Source of the DNA: Chloroflexota bacterium
Lineage (GTDB): Bacteria; Chloroflexota; Dehalococcoidia; SM23-28-2; RBG-16-64-32
Reading direction: 5' to 3'
Length of the DNA stretch: 23,440 nucleotides
Assembly: GCA_005882715.1 (NCBI GenBank)
Contig: VBEI01000138.1
Location: 1 to 23,440 of the forward strand
The notes beneath the pieces are model-generated. The model saw only the letters and a program-made list of their open reading frames with translations, had not been told where the DNA came from and did not search any database. A program made the position numbers and the translations under genes. Positions 7,248-14,400 of the stretch are shown here, one piece after another; the first letter of the stretch is position 1; the number at the start of each line of letters is the position of its first letter.

Positions 7248-7531
7248 GCGAAGGCGAAGCCACTCTGAAGTGCGTGATCGCCCGGTCGGAGCGACGGAAC
7301 CTCTGCTCGATGGTGGCGGAGGCAATCGAGACGAGGGTAGGACCGGAGGAAGTCCGCCGATTAGGCGACGATGCTCTAGCCGTCTTCGGCACCTACGAGC
7401 CTTCCGAAATACGCGACTGGCTTAGCGGGCTGCTCGCTGAAGACGAGTCTGCGTTGGTCATCGAGTTCGAACGGTGGTCGAGTTACGGGCCGGGCCTGGA
7501 TACTGCGTGGCTCATGCGTCGGGGACACTAG
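7244..7531 (+). CDS. unknown 95-aa protein coupled to the hydrolase
   Basis: Not a family I recognise. The frame starts with the ATG of an ATGA overlap with the upstream hydrolase stop, a strong sign of real translation. The 95 residues are soluble-looking and acidic in the middle: a helix-prone part (SMVAEAIETRVGPEEVRRLG) is followed by ALAVFGTYEPSEIRDWLSGLLAED and ends LVIEFERWSSYGPGLDTAWLMRRGH. There is no Cys-pair metal site, membrane segment or signal peptide. It probably belongs to the same transcript as the hydrolase. It ends 23 bp before the convergent membrane protein gene. Confidence 0.65.
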   Translation: MSEGEATLKCVIARSERRNLCSMVAEAIETRVGPEEVRRLGDDALAVFGTYEPSEIRDWLSGLLAEDESALVIEFERWSSYGPGLDTAWLMRRGH

Positions 7532-7554
7532 CCGGCTGCCGTCTGAAGTTCAGG

Positions 7555-8187
7555 TCAATCGGAGGGAATACCCCCCGGGTTTTCGTTGAACGCCGTCATT
7601 TCTTCTTCCGCGGCTATGTCGCGGAGATCGCGCGCATTCGGCTCGATGTCTTGTTCCGCCTTGATCTTGCCTTCGGAGCGCGGGCCACGGGATGTTCCAC
7701 GCGAACCCAGGGCGCGCCTGGAGGTAGATCCGGCCGAACCCTCGACGTTATTGGCCTTAAGAATCTCGTAGTTTGTGAGCGCGCGAGCCATGAGGCCGGC
7801 ACCTACCGATACCAAGGCGAGCCCGGTTGGGCTGGTGCGGCGGAGGCCATAGAATATGAGGCCGCTTCCCAGCCCTGCCGCGACAATTCGCGTCCGGGTG
7901 GACCAACGACCCGGCGAGGCCATTTCCTGAGCGGTCTCTTTCGCCTCTGCGACAATGTCCTCACGGTAGCCGTTTGAGAGCCTGTTTCGGACGTCTGAGA
8001 CGGCTTCCTTGGTGCGGCTGATGAGGTCCCTCGGCGCCAGGCGACCTTCATTGTCGCTCATTTTGTCGCGAGCGCGCTGGACTTGGTCCCATAGTCGCTG
8101 CCTGCGATCACCTCCGCGGCTGGGATCGAGTAGATACATCGCAGACGCTCCCGCAGCCATCCCCACCACTAAAGGTAATTTGCTCAT
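7555..8187 (-). CDS. membrane protein, YtxH/DUF2892-like
   Basis: A 210-aa protein. An N-terminal hydrophobic segment (LPLVVGMAAGASAMYLLDP, residues 3-21) is followed by the GGDRRQRLWDQ motif common in YtxH-like envelope proteins, then a charged helical stretch of about 80 residues. A second hydrophobic pair (RIVAAGLGSGLIFYGL and GLALVSVGAGLMARALTN) resembles the DUF2892/YgaP-like membrane module. The tail is polar and Ser/Arg-rich. The start at 8187 is chosen because AGGAG lies 7 nt upstream; an in-frame ATG at 8247 would add 20 charged residues without a ribosome site. The role is unknown; such proteins are often linked to envelope stress. It is convergent with the 95-aa gene. Confidence 0.75.
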   Translation of the reverse strand: MSKLPLVVGMAAGASAMYLLDPSRGGDRRQRLWDQVQRARDKMSDNEGRLAPRDLISRTKEAVSDVRNRLSNGYREDIVAEAKETAQEMASPGRWSTRTRIVAAGLGSGLIFYGLRRTSPTGLALVSVGAGLMARALTNYEILKANNVEGSAGSTSRRALGSRGTSRGPRSEGKIKAEQDIEPNARDLRDIAAEEEMTAFNENPGGIPSD

Positions 8188-8277
8188 CGGTTGTCTCCTC
8201 TCTCGTTGATCGACACGGACCCGCGAAGCATCCCCCGCCACCGGCACCGAGTAAATGAACCCCGTCGCTTTACGTGG

Positions 8278-8382
8278 TTAGTTATCCCTTGTCTGATCTT
8301 TTCGATCAAGAGCTTTTTCTGCTTGTGCACATCCTGCCAGATCTTCCTGCAGAAGTCGCACTAGCCTGTCGAGTCTTCCCAT
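8278..8382 (-). CDS. doubtful 34-aa small ORF
   Basis: The frame starting at the ATG at 8382 encodes a charged amphipathic helix (MGRLDRLVRLLQEDLAGC) followed by a polar tail. The composition is protein-like, but the only purine-rich upstream motif (GGAG) is 13 nt away. It is listed as a possibility only. Confidence 0.2.
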   Translation of the reverse strand: MGRLDRLVRLLQEDLAGCAQAEKALDRKDQTRDN

Positions 8383-8452
8383 AACTTGTCGATTCTCCAG
8401 ACTCCGCGAGCAACTAGCCGGGTGATGCGGTTTCAAAACCATAGCAGCAACC

Positions 8453-8467
8453 TGCAATGTCATTGCA
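8453..8467. promoter_or_regulatory. perfect 15-bp palindrome, candidate operator
   Basis: TGCAATGTCATTGCA is a perfect inverted repeat with 7-bp arms around a single T, 75 bp upstream of the start at 8542. The size suits a dimeric repressor. No adjacent regulator gene is visible and no second copy was noticed. Confidence 0.4.
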
Positions 8468-8541
8468 ACGGAGTAGCATCGGCGTTTTATGTGCGGGCGA
8501 CAAATCGCGAGAGAAGATGCGGATCAGAAAGGAAGCGGAGC

Positions 8542-8973
8542 ATGAACAGACGAACCACCAGGACGACGGCGGAAATTGAACGCAAACCAGTCATCTTCTC
8601 CCGAGATGAGCTCTGGCTCCTTCACGATTTCGTCCGCCACGAGCTGCCTGAGTCTCGACAGTGGCGCTACCCGCCCGCATCCGAAGAGTTGAACGAAGAA
8701 ATCGTGGTCGCTTTGGACGCCTGCGAGACTCATGAACTCCCGGAATACACTCTCCTGCTCTCCAAGGGCGATATGTTGGTCATAGACTTCTTTATCCGTC
8801 GGGACCATCGCACACCCGAAGGCGCGAGCGGCAAGAACCTGCTGCTAAAGATATTCAGGGCACGGAGTGAGCTGTCCTCGGGATTGGTGGAGCATGAAGG
8901 GAACGATTTCGCATACCGGGAGGTAAGAAAAGATGCCGCAGCCGACTACGACTCCGGTACGAACGCCGGTTGA
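8542..8973 (+). CDS. unknown 143-aa protein, first gene of a small-gene run
   Basis: I do not recognise the family. The ATG at 8542 has AGGA 8 nt upstream; the same frame extends further upstream without a ribosome site. After a basic N-terminus (MNRRTTRTTAEIERK) the protein looks like a compact alpha/beta fold: FSRDELWLLHDFVRHELPES, then a Glu-rich helix (ASEELNEEIVVALDACE), then strands YTLLLSKGDMLVIDFFI. The end (RKDAAADYDSGTNAG) overlaps the following small frame by 41 bp. No signal peptide or membrane segment is present. Function unknown. Confidence 0.65.
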   Translation: MNRRTTRTTAEIERKPVIFSRDELWLLHDFVRHELPESRQWRYPPASEELNEEIVVALDACETHELPEYTLLLSKGDMLVIDFFIRRDHRTPEGASGKNLLLKIFRARSELSSGLVEHEGNDFAYREVRKDAAADYDSGTNAG

Positions 8974-9067
8974 AACCCCAACCGTAGAGCCCAACCCAAA
9001 GCTGCTGCCAGCCGAGATTTGCCCGCAACAGAAGCGCGAAATGGCCTCGCCGGACGTTAGCCCCTGA
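8933..9067 (+). CDS. 44-aa proline/threonine-rich ORF ending in TGA-ATG
   Basis: This frame has the best ribosome site of the local cluster (GGGAGGT at 8918-8924, 8 nt before the ATG). It encodes a Pro/Thr-rich peptide (MPQPTTTPVRTPVETPTVEP) ending QQKREMASPDVSP. Its TGA stop (9065-9067) is followed at once by the ATG of the next gene, and the two are in the same reading frame. It could be an independent small protein, a leader for coupled translation, or the true N-terminus of a 250-residue protein interrupted by TGA. It overlaps the end of the upstream gene by 41 bp. Confidence 0.5.
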   Translation: MPQPTTTPVRTPVETPTVEPNPKLLPAEICPQQKREMASPDVSP

Positions 9068-9685
9068 ATGCTTGTGAGAGACCCTGAACTCTCGATCGCG
9101 GGTTGGCTCCTCCTGCGTAACGCCCAAAGGCTGAGAGAACGGGCTTTTTCGCGTACGGTGGAGGCGCTCGACCACGATTCGATAAAGTTCGTCCACACGT
9201 CCGATCAGATCTTCCAGATTCACCCTGTTGAGCCAGCCGTGACCGGCCTGATGGCTGCTTGCAGCGCCAACACTTGGTCTAGGGACCGCCTGGCCAACGT
9301 GCCGATTTCGCGGCCGGGCCGGTCGGCGTTAAGTGACCCCGAGCTCGTGCCGATGCTCCAAGACCTGGCCGACATCCTGGCGGCCGAAGCCGGGCAGGCG
9401 TTCACGTCTTCGTACTATCCTGGCATTCCAGACGTGCAGATACCCGATGAGCATGTCGGGGTGGTAATGCATGCGCTTCAACGCGAGATGGACCGTGAGG
9501 GCAAAAGCCGCCAACGGTACCCAGTGGAGTTCATAGACCTGCCAAAGGAACGGCAACGGGCGCTGGCTGAGCGGCGGCGCTGGTGGTTCCAGAAGTTCTC
9601 GATCACGCCGGAACGCTGGGCAACCGGCCATTGGTCAGTCTGGGACGTATCCGAAGACGAGATGCCGGAAATGGTGCCGATCTAG
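9068..9685 (+). CDS. unknown 205-aa protein
   Basis: No family recognised. The start is uncertain: ATG 9068 directly follows the TGA of the preceding in-frame ORF and lacks a ribosome site, and the next ATG is at 9251. The C-terminal half is clearly protein-like: ELVPMLQDLADILAAEAGQ, then YYPGIPDVQIPDEHVGVVMHALQREMD, a basic helix (KERQRALAERRRWWFQ) and a Trp-rich end (WATGHWSVWDVSEDEMPEM). The N-terminal 60 residues are less certain because a reverse-strand frame over the same bases also looks plausible. It is soluble by composition. Its TAG stop lies one base before the ATG of the 52-aa membrane peptide, so the four small genes from 8542 to 9845 form one tight run. Confidence 0.6.
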   Translation: MLVRDPELSIAGWLLLRNAQRLRERAFSRTVEALDHDSIKFVHTSDQIFQIHPVEPAVTGLMAACSANTWSRDRLANVPISRPGRSALSDPELVPMLQDLADILAAEAGQAFTSSYYPGIPDVQIPDEHVGVVMHALQREMDREGKSRQRYPVEFIDLPKERQRALAERRRWWFQKFSITPERWATGHWSVWDVSEDEMPEMVPI

Positions 9686-9686
9686 A

Positions 9687-9845
9687 ATGGACACTCGAAT
9701 GGTGTTTCTGATTGTACTTGTAGCACTGTTGCTACTCTTCTTCACCGGGCTGGCAGTGTTCGTTACGAAGCTGTTCCTGATTGTAGTGCTGGCGCTGCTC
9801 ATCACCTGGCTCATTACCGGCTGGTCCCGACGTCATCGCTTCTGA
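9687..9845 (+). CDS. 52-aa two-helix membrane protein
   Basis: A small frame starting one base after the preceding stop. It encodes MDTRMVFLIVLVALLLLFFT, a short turn, a single Lys (TK, residues 27-28), a second hydrophobic helix (LFLIVVLALLITWLITGW) and a basic tail (SRRHRF). The composition predicts a hairpin in the cytoplasmic membrane with both ends inside. No independent ribosome site is seen, so translation probably depends on the upstream gene. An ATG at residue 5 is an alternative start. Function unknown; small hydrophobic proteins of this type are easily missed by annotation. Confidence 0.6.
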   Translation: MDTRMVFLIVLVALLLLFFTGLAVFVTKLFLIVVLALLITWLITGWSRRHRF

Positions 9846-9894
9846 GTTAGTACCTCAACTCCAAACCGCATGTCCTTCGCAAAGATCGCCGCGT

Positions 9895-10944
9895 CTATGA
9901 GCCTAGTGGCGAATCATGGCAATTACCGCTGCCTTCGTCCTGAAACTCACCGAACTCGTCCGGGATAAACTCCCAGCTATACGACGCAGGGTGAAGGGTC
10001 AGCTTTAGCACCCCGAAAGAGTTCCCATCGCCAATCTCACTGTTGGAAAGGAATGGCCCTGCCCGGTAGTGGCTTTCGCCGCCGGTGCCGACGATGAACT
10101 CCCGAATGCCGTGCTCCGGGTCGAGCGCACCGAGGGGCGTCTGGGGAGCGAGGCGTTCGTAGTTATGCTCATGACCATTTACGACAACGTCGGCGCCGGA
10201 TGCGTAAAGGGCATCCCAAAAGGGCTGGACGTATTGCGAACTCCCGTGTACGCGTCCAGAGCTGAAGAGGGGATCATGCCAGATCGCCAGGGTGCAAAAG
10301 TTAGGATGTGCCTCCAGGTCGGCCCGGAGCCAGGATACCTGGGGGGAGCCGCCGTCGCAGAGAAGCAGCTGGCAGTGATTACTTGTATTCAGCACGATGA
10401 TGTGCCAGGCGCCGAGCTCATAGCTGTAATAGCCCTGTCCCGGATCTCCTGCCGCCACGCCGAAATATGAGAAGTAGCCTTCCGCGTTCCCGGTCGAATA
10501 CTCGTGATTGCCAGCAGCCGGGCGCGTCCTTGCCTTGTGGCGTCCCCACGTTGGGTCATAGCACTGCTGGTACTCCTCGAGAGTCCCGTACTCGTAAGCA
10601 TTGTCACCGGCGGTGAACACGATGACTTCGCCGTTGGCGCTCGCGATGACGGAATCGAGGAGGTGGGCCGTGCGGTCGTCGTTGGTCTGGGTGCAGGAGC
10701 TGATATCCCCGGCGCCGACGAGAACCGCGTCGCCCGCCGTCGGTGCCGGGCTGGGGGTCAGCGGCGCGGTGGATCCGGGGGTGGGCGAGCGCGTCCTTAC
10801 GGGCGTGGCGCTAGAAGTTGTGGTCGGACCGTCTGCGGCTTGTTCTTCCGAGCTGCTTGTCTCAAGAAACGTGTCGTATGTGAAGTATAAAAGCCCGGCG
10901 AAAAGGACTACGCCGGGAATCGCCAGCAGCTTCCATCCAAGCAT
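9895..10944 (-). CDS. membrane-anchored calcineurin-like metallophosphoesterase
   Basis: A 349-aa protein with an N-terminal signal anchor (LLAIPGVVLFAGLLYF), a Ser/Thr/Pro-rich linker (about residues 35-70) and a metallophosphoesterase domain. The metal-site motifs are complete: GDIS (D80), GDN (D114, N115), GNHE (N146, H147), WHDP (H223) and NGHEHNYE (H258, H260). This resembles purple-acid-phosphatase/alkaline phosphatase-like members, here displayed outside the membrane. The substrate (phosphomonoester or diester) is not determinable. The start at 10944 was chosen because the frame upstream of it runs through the tRNA-Gly fragment and cannot be true coding; no good ribosome site precedes it. 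It is convergent with the small-gene run. A short T-run follows the tRNA fragment (reverse strand, near 10972-10967), just upstream of the gene. Confidence 0.88.
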   Translation of the reverse strand: MLGWKLLAIPGVVLFAGLLYFTYDTFLETSSSEEQAADGPTTTSSATPVRTRSPTPGSTAPLTPSPAPTAGDAVLVGAGDISSCTQTNDDRTAHLLDSVIASANGEVIVFTAGDNAYEYGTLEEYQQCYDPTWGRHKARTRPAAGNHEYSTGNAEGYFSYFGVAAGDPGQGYYSYELGAWHIIVLNTSNHCQLLLCDGGSPQVSWLRADLEAHPNFCTLAIWHDPLFSSGRVHGSSQYVQPFWDALYASGADVVVNGHEHNYERLAPQTPLGALDPEHGIREFIVGTGGESHYRAGPFLSNSEIGDGNSFGVLKLTLHPASYSWEFIPDEFGEFQDEGSGNCHDSPLGS

Positions 10945-10977
10945 CAGGGGAACGCCGAGGTTGCCCAAAAAAGCAAA

Positions 10978-11022
10978 TGGAGCGGAAGACGGGATTCGAA
11001 CCCACGATCCCCTCCTTGGCAA
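10978..11022 (-). pseudogene. 3' fragment of tRNA-Gly(GCC), candidate attachment site
   Basis: On the reverse strand the 45 nt start with the anticodon loop TTGCCAA (11022-11016, anticodon GCC). The 3' anticodon strand GGAGG, the variable loop, the T-loop GTTCGAAT, the acceptor strand CTTCCGC, the discriminator T and an encoded CCA follow. A functional tRNA would need CCTCC and a D-arm and 5' acceptor upstream; the bases at 11023-11027 do not fit, and no GCGGAAG-type 5' half lies nearby. The break coincides with the loop boundary, the usual crossover point for tyrosine recombinases that use tRNA genes. I infer an integration or insertion scar. If it came from integration, the element lay on the higher-coordinate side. 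Confidence 0.75.
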
Positions 11023-11124
11023 TTAGCAGGACCTCATCCAGGCTGCTCCCTGTTTACGGCGCCCGCCTATCCAGTACTAGCTGCTAACAATTAGGGGGTC
11101 ACGAGGCGGCGCAATTAGGGGGTC
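11020..11124. repeat. 13-bp direct repeats beside the tRNA fragment
   Basis: CAATTAGGGGGTC occurs at 11088-11100 and again at 11112-11124 (24-bp period). A degenerate third copy, CAATTAGCAGGAC (11020-11032, 10 of 13 matching), abuts the tRNA fragment. On the reverse strand the motif reads GACCCCCTAATTG. Such spaced repeats occur as integrase arm sites and at the multi-repeat ends of IS21-type elements; no transposase is present to decide. Confidence 0.6.
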
Positions 11125-11406
11125 GGCTCTCGCTCCTCCTTGGGTGATTATAACATCGGAACTCGGCCAGTCGCCGGTGATTAAGCGGCGTCCGCCCGGT
11201 GCCCTCGGTAGCAAGCACCAGCACACTGTCTCAACGCTTGGCGCCGCAGTCACGGGCACTTCACTTGACACAGTATCCCTATCTTTACGAATATTGGTCT
11301 CACTCGCGTAGGGGGAAGCGGCCTAGGTTCGCGCTGAGGGGAACGGCCGGCAACGTCCGGGCCAGGCGAGTTGGCCGGACTAAGCATTAAGTCATTCGGG
11401 AGTGCA
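11023..11406. other. 384-bp region between the tRNA scar and the protease gene
   Basis: Apart from the 13-bp repeats, it contains an imperfect hairpin next to the scar (reverse strand GCAGCCT pairing with AGG and CTGC) and a TTGACA at 11265-11270 that may serve the protease gene. No convincing ORF is seen: the reverse frames here lack ribosome sites and recognisable motifs. Confidence 0.5.
11265..11293 (+). promoter_or_regulatory. possible promoter of the exported protease gene
   Basis: A perfect -35 TTGACA is preceded by CAC, as at 20584. The -10 region holds only weak matches (TACGAA, GAATAT). It would give a leader of roughly 100 nt before the GTG start at 11407. Confidence 0.3.
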
Positions 11407-14400
11407 GTGAACTCGAAGTACGGCAAGCTCAGTGCTTCGATTATCGTTCTCACACTACTAGCGCTGGTTGCCCTGGGGACCCCGTCAACCGGTTTCGCGC
11501 TGGGCGGCCTCCAAAACCCCGGCTTCGAGCAAGGACTCACGAGCTGGACGACTAGCGCAGTAGACGCCGCTGTCGTTGTCGGGACCGAAACGTCTGCCCA
11601 GTGCCCAACCTACGCCAACATGGGAGGTGCCAGCGTTGCCCCGTTCAAGGGCGCGAAGTCGCTAAGGCTGGGAGCCTGCCGATCAATCAATCAGTCCCAG
11701 CCCAAGGGGACCAACAGGGCTTCGCAGACATTTACCGCGATTAGTTCCCCCCTCCGAGTCGCGTTCCGCCTCTTCTCGTGGGAGCACCGCGGCAACGATC
11801 AATTGTCGATTGAGCTCAAGAAGGGCAACCAAGCGGTGGGGACACTGCAGAGTCCCGTATCCGTGCCAATGGCGGGGGTACCCGGTGGCCAGCAGACGTG
11901 CTCAGGTGCGCTTCCCTGTACGTTTACGATCGATGCAGGCAATTCGGGCGGCTTCGTTGCCACAGGCTGGCTAACAATGGCCGTCGACATCCCTCAGTCC
12001 CTAATGGGGCAGAATCTCACGCTGACTTACAGCGTGGTCGGCGGTAAGGACAATGGCTTTGCCACCTGGGCCTATTTTGACAACGTGAATACACCCCCCG
12101 TGGCCCGGTTCGATCATCCAACCGTGGGCGTTCGTGAGGGGGAGCGTGTGCAGTTCACAGATACGTCGTTCGATCCCGACGGCGACGCGATCGTTGCCTG
12201 GCGCTGGGAAATCAACGGGGAAGTATTCAATGACCAGAACCCGGTATACATTTTTGCGGACCAGGGTACGTACAGTGCCTGCCTGACGGTCACAGATAGC
12301 TTCGGCGACACCAACCGGGCATGCTCTGGCGGAAGCGCCAGTGACGGGACCCCGATCTCGGCGGTAACAGTGGCCAATCAGCCACCGCTTGTGAACGCAT
12401 TAAACGTCGAAACGCTGGCCGGCCAGCCGGTCGGGATGTTCGGTCGCATCTTGGAGCCCGGCTGGCAGGATGTGTTGTCGGCAAGCTGGCAGGTGGACGG
12501 ACAGTCGCCGACCGCAACCATAACCGACGACAGAATGCCGTTACTCGCCACCGGCATCGTGAACGGCCAGGTTACAACAGCCACAACTCTTGCTGGGACG
12601 CTAACTGTCTCAGACCAGGATGGAGGAACCGGCTCCGACGCGTTCCAGGTACGAGTTGTACCTAATGATCCTCAGCGCTACGAACCGAACAACGGTCTCG
12701 AAAGCGCTCCTCTGCTCACAAGCGACTCGACATACCTTTCATGGATCCAGTCGGTCGGTGACCAAGACTTCTTCGAGGTCCGTCTCCCCGGCCCCGACCA
12801 TCCATTATTGCCCGCAGGGGGCGAGGTCCTAGTGAGCCTAAAGGGGCCTGCAGGAGCGGGGTTAAACGCCGACTACGACCTGGTTATCCTCTCACAATTG
12901 CCCGGCGGAGTGGGAGGATTTCAGAGTGGCGATGCCGGACAAACCAGCGTAAACACGTTCGGCTTCCAGAGCGGCGGCTTCCAGAGCGGCGGCTTCCAGA
13001 GCGGCGGCTTCCAGAGCGGCAGCATTCGTCCTGGCGGCTTTCAGAGTGGCGGCTTCCAGAGCGGCGGGTTCCAGAGTGGTTCAGCCCTTTATCCCCTCTC
13101 CCAGATGGGCTTGATGGGCTTTAACGGACTGGAAGGCAACGGAGTTGGCGCTGCCGATATCACGCTTGATGAACTAGGGCTCGGCAACCTGAACGGAAGC
13201 GTCTCCGTCGCTGCTTACTCAGGCAACCATGGCACAAAGCAAGAGGTGGCGCTCGCCCGCTCAGCCGTCCCGGGCACGAGGTTCTTTATCGGTGTCCTGG
13301 GTGCGAATGGCGCCTTCAGCGCTAGCGAACCATATACTCTTCAGATTGAGACGTCAGTACCTCTTGACCTGACTAGCGTGCTTGGGCCGGAGGTCTGTAG
13401 CCGACCGCCGATGGTCGGCTCCGATCCCTCCAATCCACCAACGACGACGGTTGTCGATCTGAATCCTGGCTTCCCGAGCCAGGACCCAGCCAAAACACTG
13501 ATCGTCACTCAGCGGGAGCGGATCATCGCTCTCTATGACGACCCGACCACAGCAACGAATGAGGGACTCGCTCGCTGGAACGCGCTGCTGCCAAAGTTGC
13601 AAGCCCTTGCACAGCATCCGAACGTGCAGGCGGATCTTATCTCCGTGCCGAGTATTCTCTACGACAACGCGGATCGAAATCCGTGCTCTGTGGACGAAGC
13701 GAACTCATTGGCGGCCGCCATCCGCGGCCAGATCCAGGCGCGTCTCGGCCTCGATCCTGGCATTCAGTATGTTGTGCTTGCCGGTGACGATGATGTGATT
13801 CCGCAACGGCGGGTCCCTGACGAAACGATCATTGGCAACGAGAGCAACTATTTGTTTGACGCTCTGGTTAATCCTGGCAGCCCCCTCTTCTCGAGCCTGC
13901 TGGGCGGCTACATCCTCACCGATGACTATTACGTGGACGACGCGCCGACGCCTTGGAATGGCAGAGAGCTGTATGTCCCAGACCGGCCCATTTCCAGGCT
14001 AGTGGAAACGCCGGAGGAGATAGGAGCGGGGGCGGACGCTTTCTTGGCCAGCAACGGCCTTCTAGACTACAGCAGCGGCGCGTCCGCGACAGCCCTCGTT
14101 ACCGGATACGACTTCTTCACCGACGGCGCCAACGTCACCGCAGTTAACCTAGCCAGCAAGCTCAACACATCGACCCTGATAAATTCCACCTGGACATCGG
14201 ATGAACTTCGTTGCGCGATGTTGGGCCAAGCCTCGGGGAGCCTGACCGGTTGCGGAGTGCGCAGCGTGGTCGCTGCCAACGCTCACTACACGCACTATCT
14301 GGCTCTAGCTGCGAATGGGTTTGGCACACACGACTTCACCGACACCTTGAAGAGCAACGAGGTAGCGGCGGCTGGCGGGTCGACGCCGGTTTTACAACGA

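Larger units (their letters stand above)
8188..8541. other. 354-bp divergent intergenic region
   Basis: This stretch separates the reverse membrane protein gene from the forward small-gene run. It holds a perfect 15-bp palindrome (8453-8467), a small hairpin (TGATC-TTTTC-GATCA near 8294) and one doubtful 34-aa reverse frame. No clear promoter pair, tRNA or conserved ORF is seen. Confidence 0.5.

Noticed and set aside
8290..8320. Intrinsic terminator (TGATC-TTTTC-GATCA followed by T-run)
   Set aside because: On the strand with the T-run no gene ends upstream of it, and the T-run is separated from the stem.
8855..9223. 122-codon reverse frame starting MNLEDLIGRVDELYRIVVERL
   Set aside because: The first 25 residues look plausible, but the remainder is Arg/Trp-rich and contradicts the tight plus-strand run; kept only as a doubt about the N-terminus of the 205-aa gene.
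10945..11022. N-terminal extension of the metallophosphoesterase through the tRNA region (MPRRGSWVRIPSSAP)
   Set aside because: This is the well-known translation artefact of tRNA sequence; the start at 10944 gives a normal signal anchor.
10601..11026. Plus-strand frame ending GAEDGIRTHDPLLGN
   Set aside because: It is the complement of the phosphoesterase gene and the tRNA fragment; its end is another typical tRNA-derived artefact.
12961..13080. CRISPR-like array
   Set aside because: Units are contiguous 15-mers in frame with a coding sequence and have no spacers.
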